Notes under the pieces: generated by a model | The model's database searches: none | Told to the model about the DNA's origin: nothing | What the model saw: the letters and a program-made list of their open reading frames with translations, nothing else | Position numbers and translations under genes: made by a program | Assembly (NCBI RefSeq): GCF_038593855.1 | Contig: NZ_CP151996.1 | Location: forward strand, 2,480,001-2,544,000 | Direction: 5' to 3' | From: Lysinibacillus sp. FSL M8-0337 | Lineage (GTDB): Bacteria; Bacillota; Bacilli; Bacillales_A; Planococcaceae | DNA length: 64,000 bases | Part shown: piece after piece, positions 44,474 through 53,321 of the stretch | How positions within the stretch are numbered: position 1 is the stretch's first letter | Layout of the letters: each line of letters opens with the position of its first letter

Positions 44474-44710
44474 ATGGACATATTTTCAGGAATATCTCTT
44501 GGTGGAAGTCTGTTATTTTTGATACCACCATTGATTTTACTGCCGGTTGTAATGGTAATTTGCGTAGCAATCTACAAAACTTTATTCGGAAAAATCTTGC
44601 CGACAAAGATATATAATTTCTTTATTGGCCCAATTGCCCTACTTGGTTTCTTTATATGGGCAATCCCTATGAATATGGGATTTTATGAGTTTTTTAGAGC
44701 GATATTATAA
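44474..44710 (+). CDS. Small membrane protein (78 aa)
   Basis: Two or three hydrophobic helices (ISLGGSLLFLIPPLILLPVV, FFIGPIALLGFFIWAIPM). Its upstream region (GGTACAATTTACACAAAATACATAAAGAGGT) closely resembles that of the small membrane gene at 56593. AGAGG precedes the ATG. No family recognised. Confidence 0.65.
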   Translation: MDIFSGISLGGSLLFLIPPLILLPVVMVICVAIYKTLFGKILPTKIYNFFIGPIALLGFFIWAIPMNMGFYEFFRAIL

Positions 44711-44881
44711 TCGCTCTATTTTCGTTAAATGTTCATATTGTTCAGTAAATAAATCAATAGATTCTTTACATTTTCTTTCTTAAATCCCATTTAATAGAAA
44801 TATTATAGTGCTAAAAAATAGTTCTAATATTCGTATATAGTTATAATTATCTTATCTTATAAACAAAAGGAGTCTTGCCCT

Positions 44882-45325
44882 ATGAGTCAAAGAATTGCCT
44901 ACTATGATGTTGCACCCGATGGTATGAAAATCATGATGGATATGGAAAAATACACTAAAAAATCTACAATTAATCGAGCAACTAGGGAACTTATCAAAAT
45001 TAGAGTCTCTCAAATTAATGGGTGCGCGTTCTGCATAGACATGCATACATCCGATGCTCGGAAGATGGGTGAAACAGAATAGCGTATTTATTGTTTAAAT
45101 GCTTGGAATGAATGTACTTTTTATACACTTGAAGAGAAAGTTGCTTTAGAATTATCTGAGCATATAACTTTAATTCCTACTAAAAGAGTTCCAGATGATC
45201 TATATAAGCGAGTATGTGAATACTATGACGAGAAACAGTATGTTGACCTTGTTCTAATCATCAATCAAATCAACAGTTGGAATAGAATTTCAATTGCAAT
45301 GGGGAATACAGCAACTGAAAAATAA
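44882..45325 (+). pseudogene. Carboxymuconolactone decarboxylase/AhpD-family gene with internal amber stop
   Basis: The frame is intact for 147 codons except one TAG (45080-45082) where the family has Gln (METEQRIYxLNAW in relatives; here GETE-stop-RIYCLNAW). The redox motif CAFCIDMH (about residues 49-56) and the C-terminal INQINSWNRISIAMGN are both present. AAAGGAG precedes the ATG. A single point mutation has inactivated an otherwise complete alkylhydroperoxidase-like gene, so the loss looks recent, unless the stop is read through. Confidence 0.85.
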
Positions 45326-45398
45326 TAGCTCTTTAACGAACATCTCACGATGTTTGTTTTTTCCTTCCTTTGTTTCACAATTTCTTTCAATTATTCAC

Positions 45399-45680
45399 TT
45401 ACTTCACCTTCACAAACGAAAACATCTGCTCAAGCTCTTTCCCAATGCTCTTTAGTTCTCTATAAACCTTGCATCCTCTGCATTTCTTACTAGGATCATA
45501 AGCTTTACGTTTCGAACACCCTTTGATTTGAGAAAGGCTATATGGTCCTGCTGATTGATTAGCCGGGCTCTAAGTTGTTTAACTTCCTTGCGTACTGTGT
45601 TCACTTCCAGCACCCCATTCAACGTCACAACAGCCCTCGGATTATCCGAATACCACTTTCGAGCAACTAATTTATTTTCG
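45399..45680 (-). pseudogene. Frameshifted phage gene with C-terminal zinc knuckle
   Basis: One frame gives KLVARKWYSDNPRAVVTLNG, NTVRKEVKQLRARLINQQDH; after a shift the other gives GCSKRKAYDPSKKCRGCKVY, RELKSIGKELEQMFSFVKVK. The CSKRK...CRGC pair and the basic helix are typical of small phage proteins of unknown role. Part of the decayed prophage early region. Confidence 0.5.
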
Positions 45681-45852
45681 TGTTAAAAAGATTATGAAGA
45701 CAAAGCAAGCACAAAAGAGATTTATTGATTATTTAAATAAACAATTGAAATAAATGTGGTCATTCCCCTTTTCACTTACTGAACGAAATTTATCAAATAC
45801 GTGGCACTCTCCATAGTAACCTTCCTTCAAATTTCAATACCATTTCACAGTC

Positions 45853-46042
45853 TCATAAAGCCTTCACTCTTTCAGTAACTGCAATAGCATAATCTAAAGC
45901 CTCGTCCTGTTGTACTCAACCCTTTAAGCACGCGTAAAACTTCAAGGTTCTGATAAAACCCTATCTCGTTTTCTTTGTACTGATATTTTTTATAGAGGCC
46001 AATGTGTAACACCAATTGATTGATTAAGTATTGTTCATCCAT
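45853..46042 (-). pseudogene. Frameshifted small phage gene
   Basis: The frame MDEQYLINQLVLHIGLYKKY, KENEIGFYQNLEVLRVLKGL runs out of phase, after which the second phase gives DEALDYAIAVTERVKAL and TGA. The two together would make a protein of about 63 aa. Unknown phage family. Confidence 0.5.
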
Positions 46043-46208
46043 TCCTCGTCCCTAGCTTTAATTTGATTCTCGCTATATGACAAAATACGCTTAGGCTTCC
46101 CGTACTGCATCGGATGAATAAATCTATTGCTCTTTTCTATTAATTAGGAGTTATTTTAATTATGAAAATCCAAAAATATGTTGGTGCTAGTTCATATCAG
46201 AATAGACT

Positions 46209-46227
46209 TTCGTGACTTTTTTGTGTA
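46209..46227 (+). repeat. Second copy of the 19-bp TTCGTGAC element
   Basis: TTCGTGACTTTTTTGTGTA; differs at one base from 40914-40932. Here it overlaps the end of a 17-codon ORF with a TAGGAG site (46162-46215, MKIQKYVGASSYQNRLS). Confidence 0.5.
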
Positions 46228-46348
46228 GCGAGTTGGCATGGGTTGTGGGTTGTTATACACCTAAAAATTATATTAAATTTATATATACAATCAGTGGTTG
46301 ATTACCTAAAATGGTAAATAGTTGTTTCTTAAAAAGGAGGTAATTTTA

Positions 46349-46669
46349 TTGTTTAATTGCACTAACTGCTTGGCAAAAAATTCTTATAAAAAGATTGTAA
46401 GAGAAGGCCTAACTCTCTATACATGTGAATATTGCAATACAGTTAAAGAAGATCCTGATAATATTACTCTTTCTTCAGCTAAAGATTTAGTAGCTCAAGT
46501 AGAAGAAGTTCCTGAATATAATAAAAAAAATGTTACTACCTTTAATGTATTAATAGCGATTTCAATTATTATTAGTTTATTAATATTTATAATAATAGCA
46601 ATAGACACAAGTGTAATTATCGAAGATATACTTGAAATTTTCGGACTTGTTACCGATGAGCAAAACTGA
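46349..46669 (+). CDS. Zinc-ribbon membrane protein
   Basis: TTG at 46349 is preferred: AAGGAGG lies seven bases upstream. The 106-residue product starts with a zinc ribbon (CTNC at residues 4-7 and CEYC about 27-30), continues with an acidic linker, and has one membrane helix (VLIAISIIISLLIFIIIAI). No function assigned. Followed by a hairpin terminator. Confidence 0.7.
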   Translation: MFNCTNCLAKNSYKKIVREGLTLYTCEYCNTVKEDPDNITLSSAKDLVAQVEEVPEYNKKNVTTFNVLIAISIIISLLIFIIIAIDTSVIIEDILEIFGLVTDEQN

Positions 46670-46704
46670 ATTACAGAAAGTTATATAACATTTTTCTATA
46701 TAAT

Positions 46705-46738
46705 GAGACCAAGACTACATTTTATGCTACTTGGTCTT
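46705..46738 (+). terminator. Terminator of the zinc-ribbon gene
   Basis: GAGACCAAG pairs with CTTGGTCTTC around a long loop. Confidence 0.55.
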
Positions 46739-46930
46739 CAAAATATTTTTAATAAACTAATATCCATACAATGAATTTTACCATTCAATTTTTCAGTCAT
46801 AACTTATCCTCCATTAGCAAAATATTATAGGTTAATTGAAGATGACTTATAATGTAAATTTCGCTCTCAAAAGAAAGTACCGGTAGTTCAGCAGCAATGA
46901 CTTTTCAATTGTTACATTTAAGAGCAAAAT

Positions 46931-46952
46931 AAAAACACCCCGAAGGATGTTA
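46931..46952 (-). terminator. Terminator of the DUF6241-like gene
   Basis: On the minus strand AACATCC, TTCG, GGGTGTT with a G-T pair, followed by TTTATTTT. Confidence 0.7.
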
Positions 46953-46981
46953 GCAATTATTATTTAACTTCTAAAAATAGA

Positions 46982-47620
46982 TTAATTCTGCTTTTCTGTC
47001 GAGCCAAAGACTTCATCTACCTCTTTAGCAAAAACTTGGAAAATATAGTTTATCTCTTGTTCTTCCGAAGCAATACCTGTTGCTAAACCTTCAGGTGGTT
47101 TCCCTCCTTGAATAAACATTAAAATATTATGGTCATCGTCAACTGTTGAAAAATCACCTTTTTTCCAACGTTTTAATATATCTAGGTATATTTCATAAGG
47201 TGCATACTTATCAGACATTTTATGACGTTCATAGTTATCTTTGTTTTCTTCTACCATCTGTATTAATGTGTCGATTCTTTTTGGTGTAATCATAATAGAA
47301 CCTTCTTTCGATTCAGCGATAATCTTTTGGTGTGCCATCTCTTGAATCACTTCTTCTACTAGATTGCCAACGAAGGGTTCATCTCCACTTTTCCAATCAT
47401 CAATTTTCTTGGAGAAAATAGGGGTTTCCCAACCTATCCCGCTCACATCCACCGTCGATACAAATTTTTCTTTTGTATCTTCTTTTGAAGTGTTCTCTAA
47501 TTCTTTCACATCTTGTTCCATCTCTTCTTTTTCATAGATCTTTTCTGAGATTAAAAGTGTACCACCTATACTCAATAAAACAGTTAAAATAACGATACCT
47601 AAAACATATGTCCACTTCAT
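46982..47620 (-). CDS. DUF6241-type membrane-anchored protein
   Basis: 212 residues from the ATG at 47620, which has GGTGG upstream; earlier starts lack a site. One N-terminal membrane helix (WTYVLGIVILTVLLSIGGTLL), an acidic stalk (about 30-60), then a globular domain with MAHQKIIAESKEGSIMITPK, YLDILKRWKKGDFSTVDDDH and GGKPPEGLATGIASEEQ, matching DUF6241 proteins of Bacillus. Function unknown. Followed by a TTCG terminator. Confidence 0.75.
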   Translation of the reverse strand: MKWTYVLGIVILTVLLSIGGTLLISEKIYEKEEMEQDVKELENTSKEDTKEKFVSTVDVSGIGWETPIFSKKIDDWKSGDEPFVGNLVEEVIQEMAHQKIIAESKEGSIMITPKRIDTLIQMVEENKDNYERHKMSDKYAPYEIYLDILKRWKKGDFSTVDDDHNILMFIQGGKPPEGLATGIASEEQEINYIFQVFAKEVDEVFGSTEKQN

Positions 47621-47845
47621 TAATTCCACCACCATTATTAACATTTTAATCCAAATTATCATATATAATCCTTTTTGTAAACAAAGATTTCAGGTTCTCG
47701 TCTCTTGGTAATACACTTAATAAATCATCATTAAATCACACAATTACTCTCTATTTCCATCTATGTGATTTTTTAATGTGCTATACCTTACGTAACAATT
47801 AAAAAACACTGTGATTTCATACGTGAAAGAATGTGTGTTTTAACT

Positions 47846-48259
47846 CTATATTAACTTTTTTGTATCTCTGAAGTAACTTCCACGATTCAACTCAAGAGGT
47901 TTTTTTCGTCTATAATTCTTTTTTATAATTATTTGATGTATCAACGCTCTTTCAAGAAGTAAATTGTAATCGTTGCTTTCTAAGCTTGTATGAAGTGTAT
48001 CACCTTGTTTAAATGATATGTTTTGATATTCTCTACAGTTATCTCTTGCACCATTAAGTATTTCTTTGGAAAAATCAACACCGGTAACAAAGGCTACTCT
48101 CATTTTCAGATATCGCCTTTGAATAAATACTCCCACCACACCCTATATCCAACGCCTTAGAGATATTCTCGAACTGTTTATAACCTTACCCCACGAATCA
48201 TCAGCTTTTCGAGTTGAATAAGTATTACGGTTTTGCTCATTATGAAAATCAATACCCAT
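47846..48259 (-). pseudogene. Class I SAM-dependent methyltransferase pseudogene
   Basis: The ATG at 48259 follows GAGGG correctly and reads MGIDFHNEQNRNTYSTRKAD; after a shift KALDIGCGGSIYSKAISENE supplies the SAM motif I, then another shift gives GVDFSKEILNGARDNCREYQ and NLLLERALIHQI. After that the sequence jumps to remnants of the C-terminus. At least two frameshifts and an internal deletion. Comparable intact Bacillus proteins are about 240 aa. Confidence 0.75.
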
Positions 48260-48724
48260 TTAAAATCCCTCATTTCAACTTTAGATTATTTCAACATGAA
48301 TGTTAAGTTGTATTTTACTTCAACTAACTATATCACCTTATATATCCAATTAAAGTTTGTTTAATAGAACTATTCTTTAATAAAAATTAACCTTATGGTC
48401 CAATATAATCCTCAAAACTTAATTAAGAGTGAGTGTAAGACTATTGCTCAACAAAATGGCCCTTCAATAAAAAACGAGCGCTGATTCTTGTTACAGAATC
48501 GCCCCCGATTGTGGAAGATCATTCCAACATAATTACCAAAGAAAAAAGCACACCTTTGTTCAATAAGATTAAAAAGAGGTTTAGTTACCGATCCTATTTA
48601 TTACAACTTCAGGAGTGCTTTGTAAGTTCTTTACTTCCATAAACATATTTAAGTTATATACAAAAACTATCACTTTTACATTTTCTAAAGCATGATTTAT
48701 AAAACTGCCTCGTTGATTTTTAGC
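48260..48724. other. Gap with dispersed repeat copy B
   Basis: No gene supported. Contains the repeat at 48473-48516 and AT-rich runs. Confidence 0.35.
48473..48516 (+). repeat. Dispersed repeat, full copy B
   Basis: Starts AACGAGCGCTGATTCTTGTT and ends CCCGATTGTGGAA. GATTCT (48483-48488) and AGAATC pair around TGTTAC. Compare copy A at 41980. Confidence 0.7.
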
Positions 48725-49357
48725 TCAGCTATTTATTGAATTCATTAACTGGAAGAAGTATTCAGGTTGATGAGTCTTATTTAGGTTATACCATGAATGT
48801 AATGTGTCAGGTGCAAATACATCTAGTTTTTTCAGTACTTCCATCGTAAATTCTAGAGGTGCTACTCCTGATGCAGTAATCAAATTCTCACCAGATACCG
48901 CAGGTCTCATCTCATAAAATTTTTCTCCTTTATAATTAGAACAGACCATTTTAATATACTCTAAGTCATTGCTTGTGTGTTTTCTAGAATCTAAGTATCC
49001 CATATTCGCAAGAGCCTCAGTTGCACCACAAATTGCAGCAACAATAGTGCCAAACTTTAAAGCTTGGCCAATTCTCTCCAAGACAGGTTGATGAATTTCT
49101 TCACTCCAAGTAGTCCCTCCTGGTAAAATTAAAAGATCTTTACTCTCAAGAATACATTCATCAAGTGAAATATCTGGTTTTATGCTCAGTCCTCCCATAG
49201 TAGTAATCATTTCTTTATTAGCTCCTACTGTAATTACTTTTAAAGGGGCTAAATTTTTTTTGAAATATCTTCCTGAGTTTAGTTCAGCAATTAAATATCC
49301 ATATTCCCAGTCCGACATTGTATTAAATACATATAGAAAAACTTTTTTTGTTTGCAT
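48725..49357 (-). CDS. DJ-1/PfpI-family glutamine amidotransferase-like protein
   Basis: ATG at 49357 (GGAG nine bases upstream) gives 210 aa. The PfpI fold is clear: LLILPGGTTW (about 79-88), the nucleophile cysteine in VAAICGATEALANMG (about 109-123) and TASGVAPLEFTMEVLKKLDV. Proteins of this kind (for example YoaZ) act in stress or glyoxal resistance, but the substrate is unknown. It lies downstream of a WYL regulator gene with a terminator between, so the regulator may control it from its own promoter. Confidence 0.9.
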   Translation of the reverse strand: MQTKKVFLYVFNTMSDWEYGYLIAELNSGRYFKKNLAPLKVITVGANKEMITTMGGLSIKPDISLDECILESKDLLILPGGTTWSEEIHQPVLERIGQALKFGTIVAAICGATEALANMGYLDSRKHTSNDLEYIKMVCSNYKGEKFYEMRPAVSGENLITASGVAPLEFTMEVLKKLDVFAPDTLHSWYNLNKTHQPEYFFQLMNSINS

Positions 49358-49400
49358 CCAATAGCACTCCAATCACAATTGATATAGCTATTATAAAATA

Positions 49401-49429
49401 ACTTCCCTGACAGTTAACGTCAGGGAAGT
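49401..49429 (-). terminator. Terminator of the WYL-regulator gene
   Basis: ACTTCCCTGAC (49401-49411) and GTCAGGGAAGT (49419-49429) form a perfect 11-bp stem; on the minus strand TTATTTTAT follows. Could also serve as an operator for the next gene. Confidence 0.8.
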
Positions 49430-49431
49430 CA

Positions 49432-50394
49432 TCATGCTTGATGATATTTTATTAATTCCGTCAGAACTTCAATAATTCTTTTCTTAAGACTTATTGGCTC
49501 GATAACTTTAATAGATTTATTGTACGGTAAAAGTAAATAAGGTACATATGTATGTATTATATCTTTTTCAAGAAGAAAAACTGCTTGATTTGAAGTCCGT
49601 GTTTGTAAATAATGTCCTAAAAACCAATGTTGGCAAATATCAGCCAATACACTTTTATCTCCATTAATAATCAAAGAAATAATTCTATCTTTATCTTCTA
49701 TAGTTGGAAGAAGGTTTTTTATAAAAATGTCACGTGCTGAAAAATTTTCTGGCCGGTCAAATTTATTTTCGGTTAGCATTAGACTTTCAATTCGATCTAC
49801 TCTAAAACTACGGATATCATTTCTAAGATGACAAAATCCAATCACATACCACTTATTATTCCAATAGATAATTCTGTACGGATCGACCAATCTGTAATTT
49901 ATTTCCTTTTCACCACTTTTATGGTGAAGAATTTTTACTGAGTACCCGTCAGCTACGGCCTGCTCCAACTCCTTCAAAAAAGGTTCCATAGAGAGTGAAC
50001 TTAATCGACTTATTACTTCAAGACTAGTTAAATGTTGGTTTATCTTTATTTTCTGCTCTTGATTTGAGTATTTACTTAGTTTTGAAATGGCCCTATTTAG
50101 TGCCTCACCTCCATAATATCCGGCTTCTTCTGCAAAAACAGCAGCGTGAAATAGTGAAGTTTGCTCCTCAAAATCAAAAAAAAGAGGAGCCTCAATAAAA
50201 TTGTTCATTAAAGTGTATCCACCGTTATGTCCTGGTTCTGAAATTATAGGTACGCCACTTGTTGAAATCGTATCAATATAACGATACACAGTCCTTATAT
50301 TCATCTCTAACTTTTCTGAAATTTGTTTTGCTGTAATTTTTTCACCTGAACGAAGCATCCATAGAATTGCTAACATATTGTCAATTTTAGGCAT
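49432..50394 (-). CDS. HTH-WYL transcriptional regulator (YafY/DeoR-like)
   Basis: 320 residues. N-terminal HTH_11 (ILWMLRSGEKITAKQISEKLEMNIRTVYRYIDTISTSG), then a middle domain, and a WYL domain (about 140-230: RLVDPYRIIYWNNKWYVIGF and RSFRVDRIESL) that senses ligands or nucleic acid. The WCX C-terminal extension ends the protein. Related regulators control metabolic or stress genes; here the adjacent downstream DJ-1/PfpI gene is the likely target. Confidence 0.92.
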   Translation of the reverse strand: MPKIDNMLAILWMLRSGEKITAKQISEKLEMNIRTVYRYIDTISTSGVPIISEPGHNGGYTLMNNFIEAPLFFDFEEQTSLFHAAVFAEEAGYYGGEALNRAISKLSKYSNQEQKIKINQHLTSLEVISRLSSLSMEPFLKELEQAVADGYSVKILHHKSGEKEINYRLVDPYRIIYWNNKWYVIGFCHLRNDIRSFRVDRIESLMLTENKFDRPENFSARDIFIKNLLPTIEDKDRIISLIINGDKSVLADICQHWFLGHYLQTRTSNQAVFLLEKDIIHTYVPYLLLPYNKSIKVIEPISLKKRIIEVLTELIKYHQA

Positions 50395-50587
50395 ATAATT
50401 CCACCTCTATATAGAATTTATTATCTATCATATAAGTTTATTTTTGTTAATTAGTAATAATAAATAAACTTTAGATTATCATTTAAATTTAACTTATTTC
50501 CTTGAATTAGATTATTCTGTCTTTTATAATACTTAACAATCTATTTCTGATTTTTAGTATAACCCATCAACTGCGTTATTCCATAAT

Positions 50588-50606
50588 CTAGCCCGATTGT
50601 TGAACA
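50588..50606 (+). repeat. Dispersed repeat, partial copy D
   Basis: CTAGCCCGATTGTTGAACA matches the 3' part of copy B with one change. Confidence 0.45.
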
Positions 50607-50651
50607 TATGTTATTAAAAGAAGTAGCTCATTGGCTACTTCATCATCTGAC

Positions 50652-50918
50652 TCAAATATTATTTCTTACTCTAAAAATTGTCGTACTAGATATTCTCATA
50701 TGCTTTCTAATTGAACGCATGCTATGCCCATTTAGTAATCTATGAACGACTTCAACCACTCTATCCCCTTCTACAAATGAAATGCGGTTCTGCACTTGTA
50801 TGTATCAGCGCTCAATTATTTGAGGATTGAGCCAGTTGTCATTTAATGCTGTACAATTCATCACGACATAGTTATTATTTTTAACTACTTGGATAATCCC
50901 AATTTGCCCTAGCCCTCC
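50652..50918 (-). pseudogene. Helix-turn-helix protein remnant with an in-frame stop
   Basis: Open frame IIQVVKNNNYVVMNCTALND ... IIER, a TGA, then YIQVQNRISFVEGDRVVEVV, HRLLNGHSMRSIRKHMRISS, TTIFRVRNN and TGA (50652). The second part is a clear helix-turn-helix. AAAGGAGG lies upstream but no start codon follows it, so both start and middle are damaged. Unknown family; a hairpin AAGTAGC/GCTACTT (50621-50640) acts as its terminator. Confidence 0.5.
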
Positions 50919-51285
50919 TTTTTTGTGTTACAAAATGCCATTAGAAATGTGGTATTTAAATTAGGAAATAAAAAATAATTTCCCGGGTAAGTGCAAGAAA
51001 TGACAAAATACAACCTATTGATTCTATTGCTAATAAACAGTCTTGTATTTAAAATTACATAATGTTTTTTTATCAACTTTATAAATATAAAAAAAATCAA
51101 AAGCACATGAAATAACATGTGCTTTTGGTTTATCAAGGGTAAAACAAGTATTTTGCTATTACTACTTTATCAAGATACACTGCCCCATTTTCTGTACATC
51201 TTTGGTTTCACTCCATGAAAAGACAAAAATAAAAAAAGCTAGAATGCATGATTAGGATCAGTTCCATAGCAAAAACCGCGTTTCA
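50919..51285. other. Gap with a strong bidirectional hairpin
   Basis: AAAAGCACATG, six bases, CATGTGCTTTT (51099-51126) is a perfect bidirectional terminator, yet no gene ends close to it on either strand. The rest shows no supported gene. Confidence 0.45.
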
Positions 51286-51507
51286 TCACCACTTCTCATT
51301 ATATTTATGCTCTTTAAAATGAATGTACTCAGTATTTTTGATTCTTGTCCAACTACTAATAGCATTCAAGATTATCATAAAGATTACAAATAAAACAGAA
51401 CCTACCACAAAATGCCCTAAGAAAAAAGTAACAAACGCCGCAACCAATAGGGCTATTATTAAAATTATCGCTATTATTTGTAATTTACTCTTCTTCTGAT
51501 TATTCAT
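51286..51507 (-). CDS. Small membrane protein (73 aa)
   Basis: Two adjacent membrane helices (IIAIILIIALLVAAFVTFFL and GSVLFVIFMIILNAI), a basic N-terminus and a charged C-terminus (EYIHFKEHKYNEKW). GGGAGG precedes the ATG. No family recognised. Confidence 0.65.
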   Translation of the reverse strand: MNNQKKSKLQIIAIILIIALLVAAFVTFFLGHFVVGSVLFVIFMIILNAISSWTRIKNTEYIHFKEHKYNEKW

Positions 51508-51769
51508 CGACCCAACCTCCCATTAAACATATTTCTGTACCTTTTAACAGGTTAATATCGTCTATTTTACAATGTTCTAAAGTATTACACAAAAATATAC
51601 CCATCACTAAAAATAGAGCCGTTTATGTATGTCTTGCCCCAGTTTGTAAGTAATAAGGGAGGAAACACTTAGTGCCCCCTCCCTCACAGTATATAAAGTT
51701 ACTTGAAAATCGTTTGGAACATTCTGAATATCTAGCTTACAATTATATTACGCATTACATAAAAATAGA

Positions 51770-52222
51770 TTAAACTACAGAATTCTCAATAACAATTCCT
51801 GAAGACACAAGATTTACTGTATTAGCAATCGTATCACCTACAGGGCAACGTGCTTCAATATAATTTTTAAATTCTTCTACCTTTTCCTCTGATGCATTCG
51901 TTTTGATATGAAAAGTATATCGGATTGATAAAAATCCTGGTCTTACATCGGACTTGCCTAAAAAGCCATCTGTATCAAGGTCTCCTTCTAATTCCACCCA
52001 GAAATCTTGAAGGTCTATATCAAATTTCTTCGCATAAGTTCTTGCTACTATTGATTGACATGCCCCCAAAGATGAAAGCAAGAGTTCTACAGGATTTGGA
52101 GCTTGATCATCTCCACCTAATTCTTTTGGTTCATCGACAATAATTTTATGTCCTCTAACATGAGCTTCTACCAAAACCTTTTCTTTTAAAAATGTGTTTG
52201 CCTTAAATGTTGTTATCGCCAT
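51770..52222 (-). CDS. OsmC/Ohr-family peroxiredoxin-like protein
   Basis: 150 residues. OsmC-family proteins reduce organic hydroperoxides with two cysteines, here in SSLGACQSIVARTYA (about residues 49-63) and EARCPVGDTIAN (about 123-134), with the expected NPVELLLSSLG block before the first. The fold and length fit a YhfA-like member. Alone on its strand. Confidence 0.93.
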   Translation of the reverse strand: MAITTFKANTFLKEKVLVEAHVRGHKIIVDEPKELGGDDQAPNPVELLLSSLGACQSIVARTYAKKFDIDLQDFWVELEGDLDTDGFLGKSDVRPGFLSIRYTFHIKTNASEEKVEEFKNYIEARCPVGDTIANTVNLVSSGIVIENSVV

Positions 52223-52419
52223 TTAAAATCACTCCTTTTTATAATTTGATTCTTTTTTATAAACATCGAATAAGTTTTTATACCTTATTAAGTTTATAAG
52301 AATACAACAGTATTTCTTTTATGCTACTTGTAACTTTTTCTTTAGTCAACTACTAATTAAAAATTTTATTAAATCAAGGAAAGCTAATAGCATTAAACCT
52401 ATTCCAAAATACACAAATG

Positions 52420-52527
52420 ATGAAGCAACCCGAAAATCACTTCATCGAAATCAATTACTCGTTTATACTTGTATGGCTCATATTATGTTTTGTAGCAATC
52501 GGACAAATAACTTTTAATATCGATTAA
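52420..52527 (+). CDS. Possible single-helix membrane peptide (35 aa)
   Basis: MKQPENHFIEINYSFILVWL followed by ILCFVAIGQITFNID. There is no good ribosome site, and it overlaps the end of the minus-strand gene at 52524 by 4 bp. Weak candidate. Confidence 0.25.
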   Translation: MKQPENHFIEINYSFILVWLILCFVAIGQITFNID

Positions 52528-53048
52528 TTTTTAAAGTTATCAATTATAGTTAAGAAATACTTTGCTTTCGATAGGTAACGTTTTGTATTGACCGCTTTTT
52601 TAATTAAAAATAATATTACCAAAATATAAACAGCTTGCATAAAATAATAATACGTTACTGGGAGCTGTTTAAATAAAATTTCTTTTGACATTTCTTTATA
52701 GATAAGTAAAAAAGCAAATAGTCCTACACCACTAAGGTTTATTATCGAAACTCTATCATATGTACATTCAATTTCTACTAATCTAGCCTTCAAAAATAAT
52801 CGATCTTCTGAAGAAAGAGTTTTAATATTTTTTATATAATCTTTAATATTTGAATTTCTTTTCTCATATTTTAGGAGTCTTTTAAAAATAGTAAACAAAC
52901 TTTCTCCATTCCAATCATCTCTTTTTAGGTGTTTACTTAAAAACTTTATTAAATCTTTATCTTTACAATTGTAAATACTTTTTATCAACTCCCTCTGATC
53001 TCTTGAATTTGTTTCTGTTTCTAACAATTCACTATTCCCTCTAACCAT
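52524..53048 (-). CDS. Hypothetical membrane protein (174 aa)
   Basis: The start at 53048 is preferred (AGAGGTG seven bases upstream). The first 95 residues are charged and helical (IYNCKDKDLIKFLSKHLKRD), the last 70 contain two membrane helices (IINLSGVGLFAFLLIY, YYYFMQAVYILVILFLI). Not recognised. Confidence 0.6.
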   Translation of the reverse strand: MVRGNSELLETETNSRDQRELIKSIYNCKDKDLIKFLSKHLKRDDWNGESLFTIFKRLLKYEKRNSNIKDYIKNIKTLSSEDRLFLKARLVEIECTYDRVSIINLSGVGLFAFLLIYKEMSKEILFKQLPVTYYYFMQAVYILVILFLIKKAVNTKRYLSKAKYFLTIIDNFKN

Positions 53049-53321
53049 TTTTTTACACCTCTTTTTCACTATACCATATTTACATCCTTACACATATGCT
53101 GTTAAGGTGCTGAAAGTGTTACAACACTAGATTTCCCAAACTTCACAAACCTAATTTTGTAAATATCTTTATTATAAAATGGTCAAGCAAAATAAAAATA
53201 GCGCTACTTTAAAATTATATTGGTTTTTGTAATTCTACCTTTTAACCTTTACTTTTATTGTTTCTTTATATAATAAAAAACACCTCATAGCGATGTTTAA
53301 TCAATTTTTCATAAATCTATA

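Noticed and set aside
48473..48516. Possible CRISPR repeat
   Set aside because: Copies are too few, too far apart and not regularly spaced; no cas genes.
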